NCBI GenBank assembly: GCA_030017555.1
Contig: JASEIC010000008.1
Coordinates: 1-34,714, forward strand
Direction: 5' to 3'
Length of the DNA stretch: 34,714 nucleotides
From: Patescibacteria group bacterium
GTDB taxonomy: Bacteria; Patescibacteriota; Minisyncoccia; UBA6257; GWB1-50-10
In this document: piece after piece, positions 13,876 through 23,149 of the stretch
Layout: every line of letters starts with the position of its first letter
Position numbering within the stretch: the first letter of the stretch is position 1
Notes under the pieces: model-generated
Database searches by the model: none
Seen by the model: only the letters and a program-made list of their open reading frames with translations
Told to the model about the DNA's origin: nothing
Translations under genes and position numbers: made by a program

Positions 13876-15411
13876 TTAGATAGCCAAATACCTTAGGATC
13901 TCATCGTCGGAATATCCTTGTTGTTTTGCGTCTTCAACTTTTTTCATCGCTTCTGTCAAAAATCTGTTTATATCCCAAGTAGCGGGCGACCACCATTTTG
14001 AAGTTCCTAATTTATTAGACATTGCTTTTAATTCAGCATTAGTAAAGTTCTGTCTAAACCATTCTTCCGATAAATATCTTTTGGGTTCTTTAAACTCAAC
14101 TCCTTGCAATTGAGCTGACGCTTTTTTCGCTCCCGCTTCAAGTTGTTCGGGCGTTGCGGTCGGGTTATCTTTCATAAATTGAAAAAGTTGAGATTCAGTA
14201 AACCCATAAGGGGGCGTCCAGTCGTAATTCCTTCTAAATTCGGAAATTTCCCATATTGTTAAAAATTTCTCTTTTCCTTTTCCGTCTTTCTTCCCCTCTA
14301 TTATTTTTCGAGTTCTAGCTTCTAAGTTTTCTATTTCTGCTTGAGTTTTTTGAGGTTTTAAAACATTAGGCACAATCACTTTATAACTATTATCGGGCAT
14401 TAACTGGACCAAGCCGACATCCGGCACATTTACGTTTTTACCTTCAACATATCGTTCAAATGGCGTTCCGACATCATAGCTTTCTTCGCTCATTTTCTTT
14501 GTGGACGGATTATAGGTAATCCTATACATTTCAGCATTTCCGCCTGCTCCTTTACGAGTCTTCCATTCGTTTACAATCGGTCTATACGCTTCAGGAATCG
14601 CCTCGCTCCATTTTTGCCTTAATCCATATAAAGTAATCCCCGCTTCTTGAGCGGCTTTTAAATTAGCCTGAATATCGGGATCGTTTTGATGAACTCTAAG
14701 AAATTCATCAAAATCTATTGTCTTACCGGCTTGCCCCGCCGCGCTTGCGTAATTCTGAAATACACTCATTGCGTTATCAGCCACCCTTTTAAGTTTTTCC
14801 TGCCTATTGGTTATATCTTGGGCTTGTAAAAGCTTATAATACTCAATGGCATTTTTTTCAGCCTGGCTATAAACGCCCTGAATTTCCATTTGCATTTGAG
14901 TATTTATTCTACTGGATATATTCGCGCTTGCACTTTGGCTTATTCCCTGTTGTTCCGCCTGACGAGATTCTGCGGCTGATGAACCGGCTAATCCCATTAA
15001 AGAAGATAAAGCCGATGTCCGAGCTTCGGCTCTTCTGCTTATATCTGATTGAACTCCTAATTCCTCGCTTAATTTCTGATTATAATAACTTTGTATGGCG
15101 GTTATCCTTTCTTGCTGTCCTTCCATAGCCATACCTCTGGCTTCTTGGTCTAATTGTTGAGGAGTTTTTTCTGGAGCTATTGACGGAGTATATCTGCCTG
15201 CCCTGCTATAATAAGGGTCTTGATAGGGACTGGTTCCGGGAGTTTCACTTGCTCTTTTGCCTGTTAAGGGAGATATTGGGTCGAGTCTGCCCTGTAAATT
15301 AAAAGGTGAAACGGGAGTCGGTCCCGGAGGTAATTGAGCCGCTGGCCCGACATAGGTCGGGGAGTTATAAAGATTTAGTCGGTTATATTTTTCTTGTTCT
15401 TGTGGGGTCAT
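13876..15411 (-). CDS. Internal virion-type structural protein
   Basis: The 511-residue protein has a Pro-rich N-terminus, then a long Ala/Gln/Ser-rich helical region (residues 85-220, e.g. AEARTSALSSLMGLAG), like the internal core proteins of T7-type phages. It lies directly before the 1368-residue protein, as expected for an ejection-protein pair. No enzymatic motif is visible. Two bases separate it from the upstream fibre-like gene, so they are in one transcription unit. Its leader has no normal ribosome site. Confidence 0.6.
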   Translation of the reverse strand: MTPQEQEKYNRLNLYNSPTYVGPAAQLPPGPTPVSPFNLQGRLDPISPLTGKRASETPGTSPYQDPYYSRAGRYTPSIAPEKTPQQLDQEARGMAMEGQQERITAIQSYYNQKLSEELGVQSDISRRAEARTSALSSLMGLAGSSAAESRQAEQQGISQSASANISSRINTQMQMEIQGVYSQAEKNAIEYYKLLQAQDITNRQEKLKRVADNAMSVFQNYASAAGQAGKTIDFDEFLRVHQNDPDIQANLKAAQEAGITLYGLRQKWSEAIPEAYRPIVNEWKTRKGAGGNAEMYRITYNPSTKKMSEESYDVGTPFERYVEGKNVNVPDVGLVQLMPDNSYKVIVPNVLKPQKTQAEIENLEARTRKIIEGKKDGKGKEKFLTIWEISEFRRNYDWTPPYGFTESQLFQFMKDNPTATPEQLEAGAKKASAQLQGVEFKEPKRYLSEEWFRQNFTNAELKAMSNKLGTSKWWSPATWDINRFLTEAMKKVEDAKQQGYSDDEILRYLAI

Positions 15412-15413
15412 AA

Positions 15414-16925
15414 TTAATAATTTATTATTACTGCTCCTCCCCTTCCACTCCCACCAGCTCCACCTGTACTATTTGCTCCACATCCTCCCCCTCCACCACC
15501 GCCGCCATAACCATATTGTCCTAAAGTGCTTGAAGCAGAAGAACCACTAGAACCATGACCATCGCCAATAATTCCTCCAAGACCTCCGGTTAATATTTTA
15601 TAAAAATATATTCCAGAATTTGTTGAAGCTCCGCTTGGAGCACGATCTGGAGAATTACAGGTATTACTAGCAGAACCATTATTTCCTGCTACTCCGTTTG
15701 GAGTGCCTGCCGCTCCAGCAATAGTCCCGCTTGCTGAAGTTCCTTTAATAGCTGTTAGTCCAAAAGCAGTTGTGTCTCCAGCTATCCCACCAACTGTTAT
15801 CGTATAAGATTGAGTAGGAGTAACAAGAACTGGAGTTGGGAAAATTTGTCCTCCAGAACCACCAGAACCTCCAGATGCTCCTCCATAATCATTAGGAGAC
15901 GAATACCATCCATTCGCTCCAGCCGCACCATTGCCACCACCACCTATTAACTGAACTCTTATAGTTGTTACTCCAGCTGGAGGCACAAAAGAGCCAGAAG
16001 AGGTATAAATTATAGTTCTTGAAACTCCCATAGGATAAGAACCAAAAGTCCAGTTGCCATCAGCGGTAATTGTCTTCCCCGAAGTGAAAGTAACCGATCC
16101 GCCAAAAGTAGAAGTTCCACTCTGAACTAATGCCCCCGTACTCGTCAATCCCCCGCTAAAAGTAAATCCTTCGGTTAAATCCAAAAATCCTTGAGAAAGC
16201 TTGCCTCCCTCTTTTGTAACCGGCACTAATCTATTTGCCGAGCTTGTGGCGTTAAAGAATAAATTAGGAACTCCTAAATAAGCTCCGGTTGTTCCGGTTG
16301 CCGTGCCTGCAATAAGTTCTGATGTGGTGGCTAATTGTATTATTCCTTTTGTGGAGAAATTCGCATCCGAAGTTCCCGCATAAGAAACCGAATCCGTATA
16401 ATCCTTGCTCTTATCCCAAGTAACCAACTGATGAGTTCCATAATTCCAGGCAGGCTCGCTTGAATAAATCAAAGCGTTATCCAAACTGTCTACTCCGTTC
16501 ATTTTTCTCACCAAAAACTGAATTGTCGGATAATCAGTAGTCTGAACCGAAGCAAAACGCCTATGTGAATAAACATAAGTCGTGGTGGCGTTAGGATTAA
16601 GCAAATTCACTCCCCTCGTAAGAGAAGTGATTGAAGTCCCCGAAGCATTACCGCATACAAATTCCGTATTAGGTTGATTGGCGTCTAAAGTAAAACATTG
16701 AAAACCCGTTAAAGTTTGTTTATCTCTTGTGGTTCCTACCGCTAAAGTCATTGAGGTTGCGCTGTCTGAAATAGGCGAAACCAAGTAAGTGTCGATCAAA
16801 CTCGGAGAACTGGGAACAAGTATCCCAAGATTATGATTATCTGATGGGACGCCGTTAATTAAACCCAGCGATGTGAGTAAAACAATTACAGAATATGCAA
16901 CTTTACTCAAGAGATTATTTATCAT
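15414..16925 (-). CDS. Tail fibre/adhesin-like protein with glycine-rich C-terminus
   Basis: The 503-residue protein begins with a hydrophobic segment (residues 8-24). It then shows a region seen in phage tail and baseplate proteins that ends in SLTRGVNLLN...HRRFASVQTTDYPTIQFL (about residues 105-140). The C-terminal third is strongly glycine-rich (GGGGNGAAG, GGSGGSGGQ, GGGGGGGCG) with repeated short loops, the style of polyglycine sandwich tips of phage adhesins. It is probably a second host-binding protein. The N-terminal segment may be a secretion signal or a virion-attachment helix. Confidence 0.7.
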   Translation of the reverse strand: MINNLLSKVAYSVIVLLTSLGLINGVPSDNHNLGILVPSSPSLIDTYLVSPISDSATSMTLAVGTTRDKQTLTGFQCFTLDANQPNTEFVCGNASGTSITSLTRGVNLLNPNATTTYVYSHRRFASVQTTDYPTIQFLVRKMNGVDSLDNALIYSSEPAWNYGTHQLVTWDKSKDYTDSVSYAGTSDANFSTKGIIQLATTSELIAGTATGTTGAYLGVPNLFFNATSSANRLVPVTKEGGKLSQGFLDLTEGFTFSGGLTSTGALVQSGTSTFGGSVTFTSGKTITADGNWTFGSYPMGVSRTIIYTSSGSFVPPAGVTTIRVQLIGGGGNGAAGANGWYSSPNDYGGASGGSGGSGGQIFPTPVLVTPTQSYTITVGGIAGDTTAFGLTAIKGTSASGTIAGAAGTPNGVAGNNGSASNTCNSPDRAPSGASTNSGIYFYKILTGGLGGIIGDGHGSSGSSASSTLGQYGYGGGGGGGGCGANSTGGAGGSGRGGAVIINY

Positions 16926-16965
16926 ATTATTTATATTTTATATTATTTGACCTTTTGAGCTATTA

Positions 16966-18921
16966 TTAAACCATACGAGCAGGCATTACTTTATGAGATT
17001 TATAACGAATATCCTTAAACTCATAGAAATTTATCTGGGTATATCCGCCGCCAATCGCTTCAAAACGAACTCTTATATACTCATATCTGTCGGAATTTAA
17101 TGGAAATTCTATTTGAAAAGGATTGGCATAAACCGTAGCGCCGCCGCCTAAAATCTTGCTTCCTAAAACATAAGAACCTACCGCAATAGACTTACCCGTA
17201 TCAACATAACTTCCGGTTCCTTCAATCGTGTAAATATCAACAAAATTACCGCCATCATAAGAAATTGAAACCTTTATATTTTGGGCTTGCTGAATTAAAC
17301 CGTCCACCACCATTTTATTACATCTCTTTTGTCCCTCTATGCCGTGATTGGTTTGGCCGGAAGTCCAATAATTCTGAATTATCTCGCCGTCATCATCGAA
17401 TCCCGAAAAAAGAGTATAAACATTATTAGAAATTGAATCCCCGGCAATTAAAGTCCCGTTATATTCAGCCAGTCTTGAAGAAGGATAATCCAATAAATCC
17501 CAAACCCCGCTTCTTTTGTTATAAACAAATGTTCTTGAATTAAAATCATCAGCCACGCCATTTCTTATCTGCTGACAACATACCAATAAATAATTACCCC
17601 AATCAAATACCACCGCTTTATTAAAAGCATAATTAGAAAGATTAAGAACTTCTGAAATAAGCTGGGGACTGGCTATATTCGCCGCTGTAGCTCCAGTAAA
17701 TAATCTAAGAGCATAGATCTCGGGATTATTAGGATTGGCGTTATTTATGTACCAAATCTCGGAAGTAGAACCAAAAGCCGAATAAGGATAACTGACGCCC
17801 ATTTTTTCTCTAAAAGGCAGATTAGTCGCAATGGCTGAACCGCTTACATCGTCATCGTCCGTAGGAATTGAAGTTTGCCAAGTTTTCAATTCGTGAAAAC
17901 AATAAAATATATTGGCTAACGGAAATACGGAATTTAATGAACCCCCGCCGTCAAATTGTGAAAAATATCTGCCTGAACCCGCTACTCTTGGGCTCGCAAA
18001 ACTAAAATCGCAAACACCTTCAATAGTGGCGTCTTCATAATAATAAGAACAGGTTACATTTCCTGTCGTAACAGCCGAGAAAGTAACATTTATCGCTCCG
18101 GTAGCATAATTAACCGTTCCTGTCCCGCTGTAATTAGAAGTTAATACTCCGTTTTTATCATCGTTAAAGGTTTCCGTTCCAGCCGCTACGGTTGCCACTA
18201 CTTGAACCTGTCCAGCCGTTCTTTTGCCTGTAATTTGAACTAATGTATGAGTATAATTCTGTGAACCAGAAGAACCTACCGCTTCATTTGTTACTTGTGT
18301 ATAGTTATTTAAATTCGCTTTATCCACATAAGACATATAAAGACCCGTTAAGTCTTTAAAACCATTCGTCCCGTATCTATTTATTAAAATCGAACGAGAT
18401 TGACCGAATTTTAAAAATCCTCTATAAGTCGTTGAAGATTGGTCTACCGCGCTTCCCGGATTGGCTACCGGGATTTTATAGATGCTTGAATTTATAGAAC
18501 TTAGATAAATATAAGCTCCTAAAAGATTTTGATATGGGAATATAGAAACTTCATCATCAGCTATGGGCAATAAATCAGTTCCGATTTCTATATTATCATC
18601 GGCAACTAAATTATAATACTTAACCTTTCTTCCATAACTAAAAAATGGAATTTGAACACCGTTATATTTAGTTCCTACCCCAAGACCGGTAATCTTACCG
18701 GCTCCTTCAATTCTTGTCTTCCCCAATAAAGCGCTTCCTCGCCTTAAAATAATACAATCTTTTTCATTGCCGGTTATCCAATTCATAGCATCCGGCGCAT
18801 AGCCGTCGGGCATCGATTTAATGTCCGAAATAGAAGTATTTAAACCAAAAAACACAGAAATCCTATGAGGATTTATTATTCCTTGATTTACTTTTCGTGT
18901 TGATTGTTTAACTTTTGGCAT
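16966..18921 (-). CDS. Tail tube/nozzle protein (gp12-like)
   Basis: The 651-residue protein begins after a short basic tail with ISVFFGLNTSISDIKSMPDGYAPDAMNWITG, a pattern typical of podovirus tail nozzle or stabilisation proteins, followed by repeated short beta segments as in a propeller. Its length is near that of T7 gp12. It follows the tail adaptor gene, which is the T7-like order. It would form the lower tail tube through which DNA leaves. The leader lacks a clear ribosome site. The assignment rests on N-terminal pattern, length and order. Confidence 0.7.
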   Translation of the reverse strand: MPKVKQSTRKVNQGIINPHRISVFFGLNTSISDIKSMPDGYAPDAMNWITGNEKDCIILRRGSALLGKTRIEGAGKITGLGVGTKYNGVQIPFFSYGRKVKYYNLVADDNIEIGTDLLPIADDEVSIFPYQNLLGAYIYLSSINSSIYKIPVANPGSAVDQSSTTYRGFLKFGQSRSILINRYGTNGFKDLTGLYMSYVDKANLNNYTQVTNEAVGSSGSQNYTHTLVQITGKRTAGQVQVVATVAAGTETFNDDKNGVLTSNYSGTGTVNYATGAINVTFSAVTTGNVTCSYYYEDATIEGVCDFSFASPRVAGSGRYFSQFDGGGSLNSVFPLANIFYCFHELKTWQTSIPTDDDDVSGSAIATNLPFREKMGVSYPYSAFGSTSEIWYINNANPNNPEIYALRLFTGATAANIASPQLISEVLNLSNYAFNKAVVFDWGNYLLVCCQQIRNGVADDFNSRTFVYNKRSGVWDLLDYPSSRLAEYNGTLIAGDSISNNVYTLFSGFDDDGEIIQNYWTSGQTNHGIEGQKRCNKMVVDGLIQQAQNIKVSISYDGGNFVDIYTIEGTGSYVDTGKSIAVGSYVLGSKILGGGATVYANPFQIEFPLNSDRYEYIRVRFEAIGGGYTQINFYEFKDIRYKSHKVMPARMV

Positions 18922-18944
18922 TTAATGAAGATAATTTTCGCTTC

Positions 18945-19595
18945 TCAGCAAGCTCCGAATGGGTCAATTCCCCTCGTCATACTATTTTGTAAATTTGAAT
19001 CCCATCGAGTCATAAGATTTAAAATGGCATTGGCTTGACTTGCTTGCGCGTCAGCTTGAGCATTCGAGACAATATCGTAATCAACCCCTAATTTATAGTA
19101 GACCGCCACCAATAAAGCCAAAACCTTATGAAATCTTGAAGGAAATATCCAAGAATTTGAATTATCTGCGGAAACTAATGCCGCAATTTTGATATAATTC
19201 TGATAAATCGCATATGTTTTGGTTAAAGTTCCGCATATATAAAGATAACTATTAGAATAATCAACATAAAATACCCCGCTATCGTTTTTATAGGCGAATT
19301 TTTGAGCTATCGGAATTTGTCTTAAATGAATCGGATTATTATTAGAATCCACTAAAACAATAGAAGAATCATCATCGTAGAATCTTGAGAAATCCGATGC
19401 TAATGCTTTCGCAGTCGTGAAAGTATTAGAAGCTCCCGCTGTTTGAGCTGAATTGGTCGCCCTTAACCACACCCAAGGCCTTATATCTTCAATATTCATC
19501 TGGGCAACATCCAAAAAAGAGCCAAAAAGGCCATGATCCATTTGAACTCCATTAAGAAGTTGCATTGTTAAGGAATATAAATCGGCTTTTGTCAT
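18945..19595 (-). CDS. Tail adaptor protein (gp11-like)
   Basis: The 216-residue protein has the helix-rich start (DLYSLTMQLLNG), a middle beta region and the late motif WIFPSRFHKVLALLVAVYY (about residues 146-164) that is common in podovirus tail tubular A or head-tail adaptor proteins. The C-terminal helix (AQADAQASQANAILNLM) fits insertion at the portal. It precedes the nozzle gene. The start overlaps the upstream gene's stop by four bases (ATGA), so translation is coupled. Confidence 0.75.
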   Translation of the reverse strand: MTKADLYSLTMQLLNGVQMDHGLFGSFLDVAQMNIEDIRPWVWLRATNSAQTAGASNTFTTAKALASDFSRFYDDDSSIVLVDSNNNPIHLRQIPIAQKFAYKNDSGVFYVDYSNSYLYICGTLTKTYAIYQNYIKIAALVSADNSNSWIFPSRFHKVLALLVAVYYKLGVDYDIVSNAQADAQASQANAILNLMTRWDSNLQNSMTRGIDPFGAC

Positions 19596-20500
19596 ATTTT
19601 TAATAATTTATATATAGCCAAACGGCGATTACTTATTTTGTCGGCTTTTTCATTATTTATTTCTTTAATTTGTTTAACCTCTTTCTCTTTACTTTCTATC
19701 GGCTCCTGATAATTCCTGATAACCGAAAGAGCGTTTATAACTTTATTCACCTTATCCATTTGTTCCTTAAACGAAGCAGAAATTGAAGCAATAAAATCTT
19801 TTAGTTTTTTATCCTGCTCGGGTATAAATTCTTTTATAAAAGCATAAATTTCATCGTCGGACATTACCAATTTCTTAAATTCCGTTCTTAAATCGTCCAA
19901 GTTTAATTTTTTATAATCAACAGCCCTTTTCTCAATTTCCATCAAAACTTCTTTAAATTTATTCTCAAATCTTTTTACTAACTCGGAATTTGCTGAAACC
20001 GCGTCATAATTTTCTTCCTTGATTAAGTTAGTTAATTCTTTCTTCAAACTCTCTTTAATTTCTTCTATTTTAACTAAAACCAAACTATCATCATCTTTCG
20101 GTATTTTTATCTCGTTAATAATTTCTTTAACTATCTTTTCAATCTTCTTATAATCAGTTTCATCCCTGTATATAGTAAATCCTGTATTTCTAAGCAGATC
20201 CCTCACAATATAATCCCTTAAATTAGTTTCATACTGCGGCGCGGGACTTGTATAAGCGGAATCGGTATAAATCGTAACAAATATCTTAATTTGCAATCCT
20301 GTCCCCGAACCATCTCTTGGAGTAATCCAGCTTTTTTTAAAATACCCGCTTCCCGCATCGATAAGATTAAGCGTATCAATAACGGTTCCCGCTACCGCAT
20401 CGATAATTACGGCTTGCACATAAGCAGGGCTTAATACATTCGGATTAACATAAGCATCGATTATATGTTCTTTTAATTGGGCGATTATACCTCCAATCAT
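19592..20500 (-). CDS. Putative structural protein with coiled-coil C-terminal half
   Basis: The 302-residue protein has no recognised family. Residues 1-105 are mixed, including GSGYFKKSWITPRDGSGTGLQIKIFV, which looks like a beta module with a Gly-rich turn as in virion proteins. Residues 115-290 are mostly charged helix (KKIEKIVKEIINEIKI and later KKLKDFIASISASFKEQMDKVNK) suited to a coiled coil. It lies between the small signal-bearing proteins and the tail adaptor. It may be a head-tail or decoration component. Confidence 0.5.
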   Translation of the reverse strand: MIGGIIAQLKEHIIDAYVNPNVLSPAYVQAVIIDAVAGTVIDTLNLIDAGSGYFKKSWITPRDGSGTGLQIKIFVTIYTDSAYTSPAPQYETNLRDYIVRDLLRNTGFTIYRDETDYKKIEKIVKEIINEIKIPKDDDSLVLVKIEEIKESLKKELTNLIKEENYDAVSANSELVKRFENKFKEVLMEIEKRAVDYKKLNLDDLRTEFKKLVMSDDEIYAFIKEFIPEQDKKLKDFIASISASFKEQMDKVNKVINALSVIRNYQEPIESKEKEVKQIKEINNEKADKISNRRLAIYKLLKI

Positions 20501-20503
20501 AAT

Positions 20504-20905
20504 TTATTTATAAAATATACCGACTGAAGTTGTGGCTGCTGCCAAGCAATTTACCGTTCCAACATAAGGAAGACACCCAAAAGCATATCCAAAACAAGCC
20601 CAAGTATTAGCCGTAATAACCACTCCTTTATTGATGGCGACGCTTGAAGAAGCCGCTGTTTGACCGTCGGCATAACAAGAAATGGCTGTTCCGCCGGTTG
20701 TTATCCGGCTATATAAACCCCAATTACTCCCTAAAACCTGCGTTGAAGTGGTATTTACCGTTACTGAATTATGGGTCATACCGGAAGTAACTAAACTTTG
20801 CGAAATTACTCCTCCCAATTTATCTAATTTATCTGACGAGGAAAAGAGTAAAATACCTAATGCGGTAACTGTTATTATGCCTAAAACAATTATTAATTTA
20901 TTCAT
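20504..20905 (-). CDS. Small virion-associated protein with signal-like N-terminus
   Basis: The 133-residue protein starts with a strong hydrophobic segment (MNKLIIVLGIITVTALGILLF), then a Ser/Thr-rich beta-type domain with four cysteines (C79, C99, C105, C114 by count). It belongs to a pair with the next upstream gene, which has the same architecture. Placed right after the capsid gene, it could be a head decoration protein, but the hydrophobic N-terminus suggests export or membrane anchoring. AAAGGTC lies 14 bases before the ATG. Confidence 0.55.
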   Translation of the reverse strand: MNKLIIVLGIITVTALGILLFSSSDKLDKLGGVISQSLVTSGMTHNSVTVNTTSTQVLGSNWGLYSRITTGGTAISCYADGQTAASSSVAINKGVVITANTWACFGYAFGCLPYVGTVNCLAAATTSVGIFYK

Positions 20906-20935
20906 ATTTTGTTTAATTAACGACCTTTATTCATC

Positions 20936-20999
20936 GCTTATCCCCGCTCTCAAGGAATGAGCGGAGTAAGCAATCAATTACGGAGTAAGCAATCAATTA
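20936..20999. repeat. 19-bp tandem repeat with an adjoining hairpin
   Basis: cggagtaagcaatcaatta is repeated exactly at 20962-20980 and 20981-20999. The second copy supplies the stop codon of the upstream gene. A two-part hairpin, GCTTA/TAAGC outside and CCGCTC/GAGCGG inside, spans 20936-20971. There is no T-run in either direction, so it is not an ordinary terminator; it may slow mRNA decay between the two genes. Confidence 0.8.
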
Positions 21000-21452
21000 T
21001 TGCCAATAACAAATTTTTGCCGTGCCTGTTGCCAAATCAAGGGCCGATGCGGATACATTCGTTAAGTAAACAGTTCCTACTGCCGCCGCAGTAATACCGC
21101 AATCAATCATTGCGCCTGTTGTTGTCGCCGACGACAAAGAACCGATGCATCCATTTCCCATTTGCGCTCCCGTAAGAGCAATGTTGGTTGAAGTTACCGT
21201 TGCGCCGTTAAGAGTTGATGTTGCAATGCTTCCTGGATTCCAAGTAGCGGTATTGCAAAAAAACCTCGTCTGGGCTGTTCCTGCGCCAATTATTAAAGAA
21301 TTTGTTGATAAATCTTTAATTGAGGCCGAAATAAAATCTGCTTGTTGATAATAAACTCCTCCTAACGAAGATTGCTTAACACCATAGACGCCTAATACAA
21401 ATCCCACAACTAAAATCGCTATGGCACCAATGATATATATTATTTTAGTCAT
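20997..21452 (-). CDS. Small virion-associated protein with signal-like N-terminus (paralogous layout)
   Basis: The 151-residue protein starts MTKIIYIIGAIAILVVGFVLG, a hydrophobic segment of about 20 residues. A Ser/Thr/Ala-rich domain with cysteines follows (FFCNTATW, MGNGCIG, MIDCGI, AKICYW). Layout and composition match the neighbour at 20504-20905, so the two may be paralogues or partners, although clear sequence identity is not visible. It sits directly downstream of the major capsid gene. A decoration or surface role is possible. Confidence 0.55.
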   Translation of the reverse strand: MTKIIYIIGAIAILVVGFVLGVYGVKQSSLGGVYYQQADFISASIKDLSTNSLIIGAGTAQTRFFCNTATWNPGSIATSTLNGATVTSTNIALTGAQMGNGCIGSLSSATTTGAMIDCGITAAAVGTVYLTNVSASALDLATGTAKICYWQ

Positions 21453-21470
21453 AGATATTTTAATTAAGGA

Positions 21471-23123
21471 TTAATATAAGGCCGCCTGTGGATTACTGTA
21501 TCCCGTAGTAGAGATTAAAACATCGACTAATTGGAAAGTATGAGTCTTAAAGACTTTCCATCCCCCCAAAGTCCATGTTACGAAATCTTTAGCCACATAA
21601 CCGCCCGTTGCGCCGTTCCCTATAATATCGCCTGAAACTGTAAGTTCGGGATATCTCTGCATTACTAATGCGATTGACTGTGAAGTTCCAAATAAGGCAT
21701 GCACCGCCTGATTTGCAATCACGGAGCCTGACTCTGTCGTTGAAACAGTTATCCGTCCATGTCCATAGACATAGATTACACAAGTGCCATCTAAACCATC
21801 AACAGCATATAACATATCAGCAACCATCCTCTGAGCAATCGACAAATCGCTTCGAGTAAATGAATACCCATAAGCCGTTGCCGAACCGGTTGATGCTACA
21901 ACTCCTGCATTAATAAAAGTGCAAAGATTAGTGATTGAAACAGTCGCTGAAGTCGCCGCTTTCACTTTACCAGCCGCATCTAACGCGCCCGTTTCCCAAG
22001 CAAAAACTACTCCGCCAATCGTCAAGGTTGTCCCATCAACTGGAACTCCTGTCTGCGTAATCTTAAACGAAAACGGAAGAGCTGTAGAAACGAAAGTATT
22101 AAACCCGAAAAGCATATTAATATACCCGCGAGTTAATACTTGATCGCCTACATCGCCTGGTTTAAAGCCAATAGCTAAAAGAAGTTGCTCTTCTAATTCT
22201 GCCGGGATAGCGCAAGCTGGATATTTCGCCATCTTATCGAGTTTTACATCACCAGTCCATTTTTTATTTTCGTCATAAATAATGTTCTGGTTCCGTAATT
22301 TCCGGCGAGCGGCGGTAAATATCGCTGACGCGTTGGAACTTGAAACGGTAATCGGAGTGCCTGCCGCGCTTGAACCAATCGCCGCGTCGCTTGCATCCAA
22401 GCTGGAAGCGGCATTAATTACCATCTGACCTAAAATTTTCGAATCAATCTTCCAAAAAATCTTATTCATCGCCTTCATAGCCCATTTTTGCTGGGTCGGA
22501 CGATGATCTTGGATTCTTTGAGGAGCTGGAATACGAAAAGTGGCATTCGGTAATTGATTAACGGTCAAAATTTCATCGGTAACCGTCCGATTTTCAACCG
22601 TGTAAGAACCATCCGTGCCTAAATCACCTGAATCAATATCAGCATCATAAGACCATTTAATAGTTGCGCCTTCCGCCAAGACATTCGCAAACTTTTCATC
22701 TGCGAATACTGGGAAGATAGGCTGTTTATAATGGGTTTCCTGATACGCTTTTATCCATTCGGTTTTATACTTTTTGTTACTCCACTAATAATTTATAAAT
22801 TTAGTATTTTTATGAACCCTACCTATGGATCAAATATAATACTATTTTAAAGAACTAATGTGGTTAAACCATTTCGGGTTTAACTCATAGGTTTCATTTG
22901 GTTATAGCCTATGGTCGGACTATTGCATCGCTCCTCATAAAAGCGTCCTCTCGCTTAGTCTCTGCAAGTCCAGTACAATTTAATATCTTAATCTTTTCAT
23001 ATGCAAACGATATTAAATTACAAAGGTTCTTGAGCGTTGCCTTCTTCAAGGTTTTCGCCATTGATTAGAGAGGATTTAGAGTTCCCTATAAAACTAAGGA
23101 ACTGTATTTCCTGTAAAAGCCAT
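21471..23123 (-). CDS. Major capsid protein, split by a group I intron
   Basis: Exon 1 is 23097-23123 (ATG GCT TTT ..., residues MAFTGNTVP). Exon 2 runs from about 22784 to 21471. Joined, it gives about 446 residues. Exon 2 has no usable ATG near its start, but its frame is plainly coding upstream of the TTG at 22679 (for example WIKAYQETHYKQPIFPVF). The protein has HK97-fold-like N-terminal and central parts (IPAPQRIQDHRPTQQKW, CAIPAELEEQLLLAIGF) and a Thr/Ala/Gly-rich stretch at about 240-350 that may be an inserted surface domain. It follows the scaffold gene. In unspliced mRNA translation would stop at TAG after nine codons. Confidence 0.85.
22785..23096 (-). ncRNA. Group I intron (ORF-less) in the major capsid gene
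   Basis: The minus strand holds the group I core in order. P1 pairs exon end AGTTCCT (23097-23103) with GGGAACT (23080-23086), with a U-G pair at the 5' splice site. P3 is TCCTCTC (23068-23074) with GAGAGGA (22946-22952). P4/P5 lie in the segment starting AATGGCGAAAACC. P7 is GACTA (22956-22960, within GCAGAGACTA) with TAGTC (22918-22922). P8 is CGCT/AGCG. P9 is CATAGG/CCTATG, and an 8-bp GTTAAACC/GGTTTAAC hairpin follows. The 3' end is a G at 22785 or 22782; both keep the frame. At about 312-315 nt it has no endonuclease gene. Confidence 0.92.
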
Positions 23124-23149
23124 TCTGTATTAAATTTTTAATTATAACT

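Noticed and set aside
17380-17410. tRNA T-loop-like sequence (tcgaatcc)
   Set aside because: It lies in a coding region and no cloverleaf can be drawn; the same is true near 33112 and 33169.
21471-22679. Capsid gene starting at the TTG at 22679
   Set aside because: The frame upstream of it reads like coding sequence for 35 codons, and the group I intron explains the missing start.
22861-23030. A homing endonuclease gene inside the intron
   Set aside because: All frames in the intron are short and cross the conserved core.
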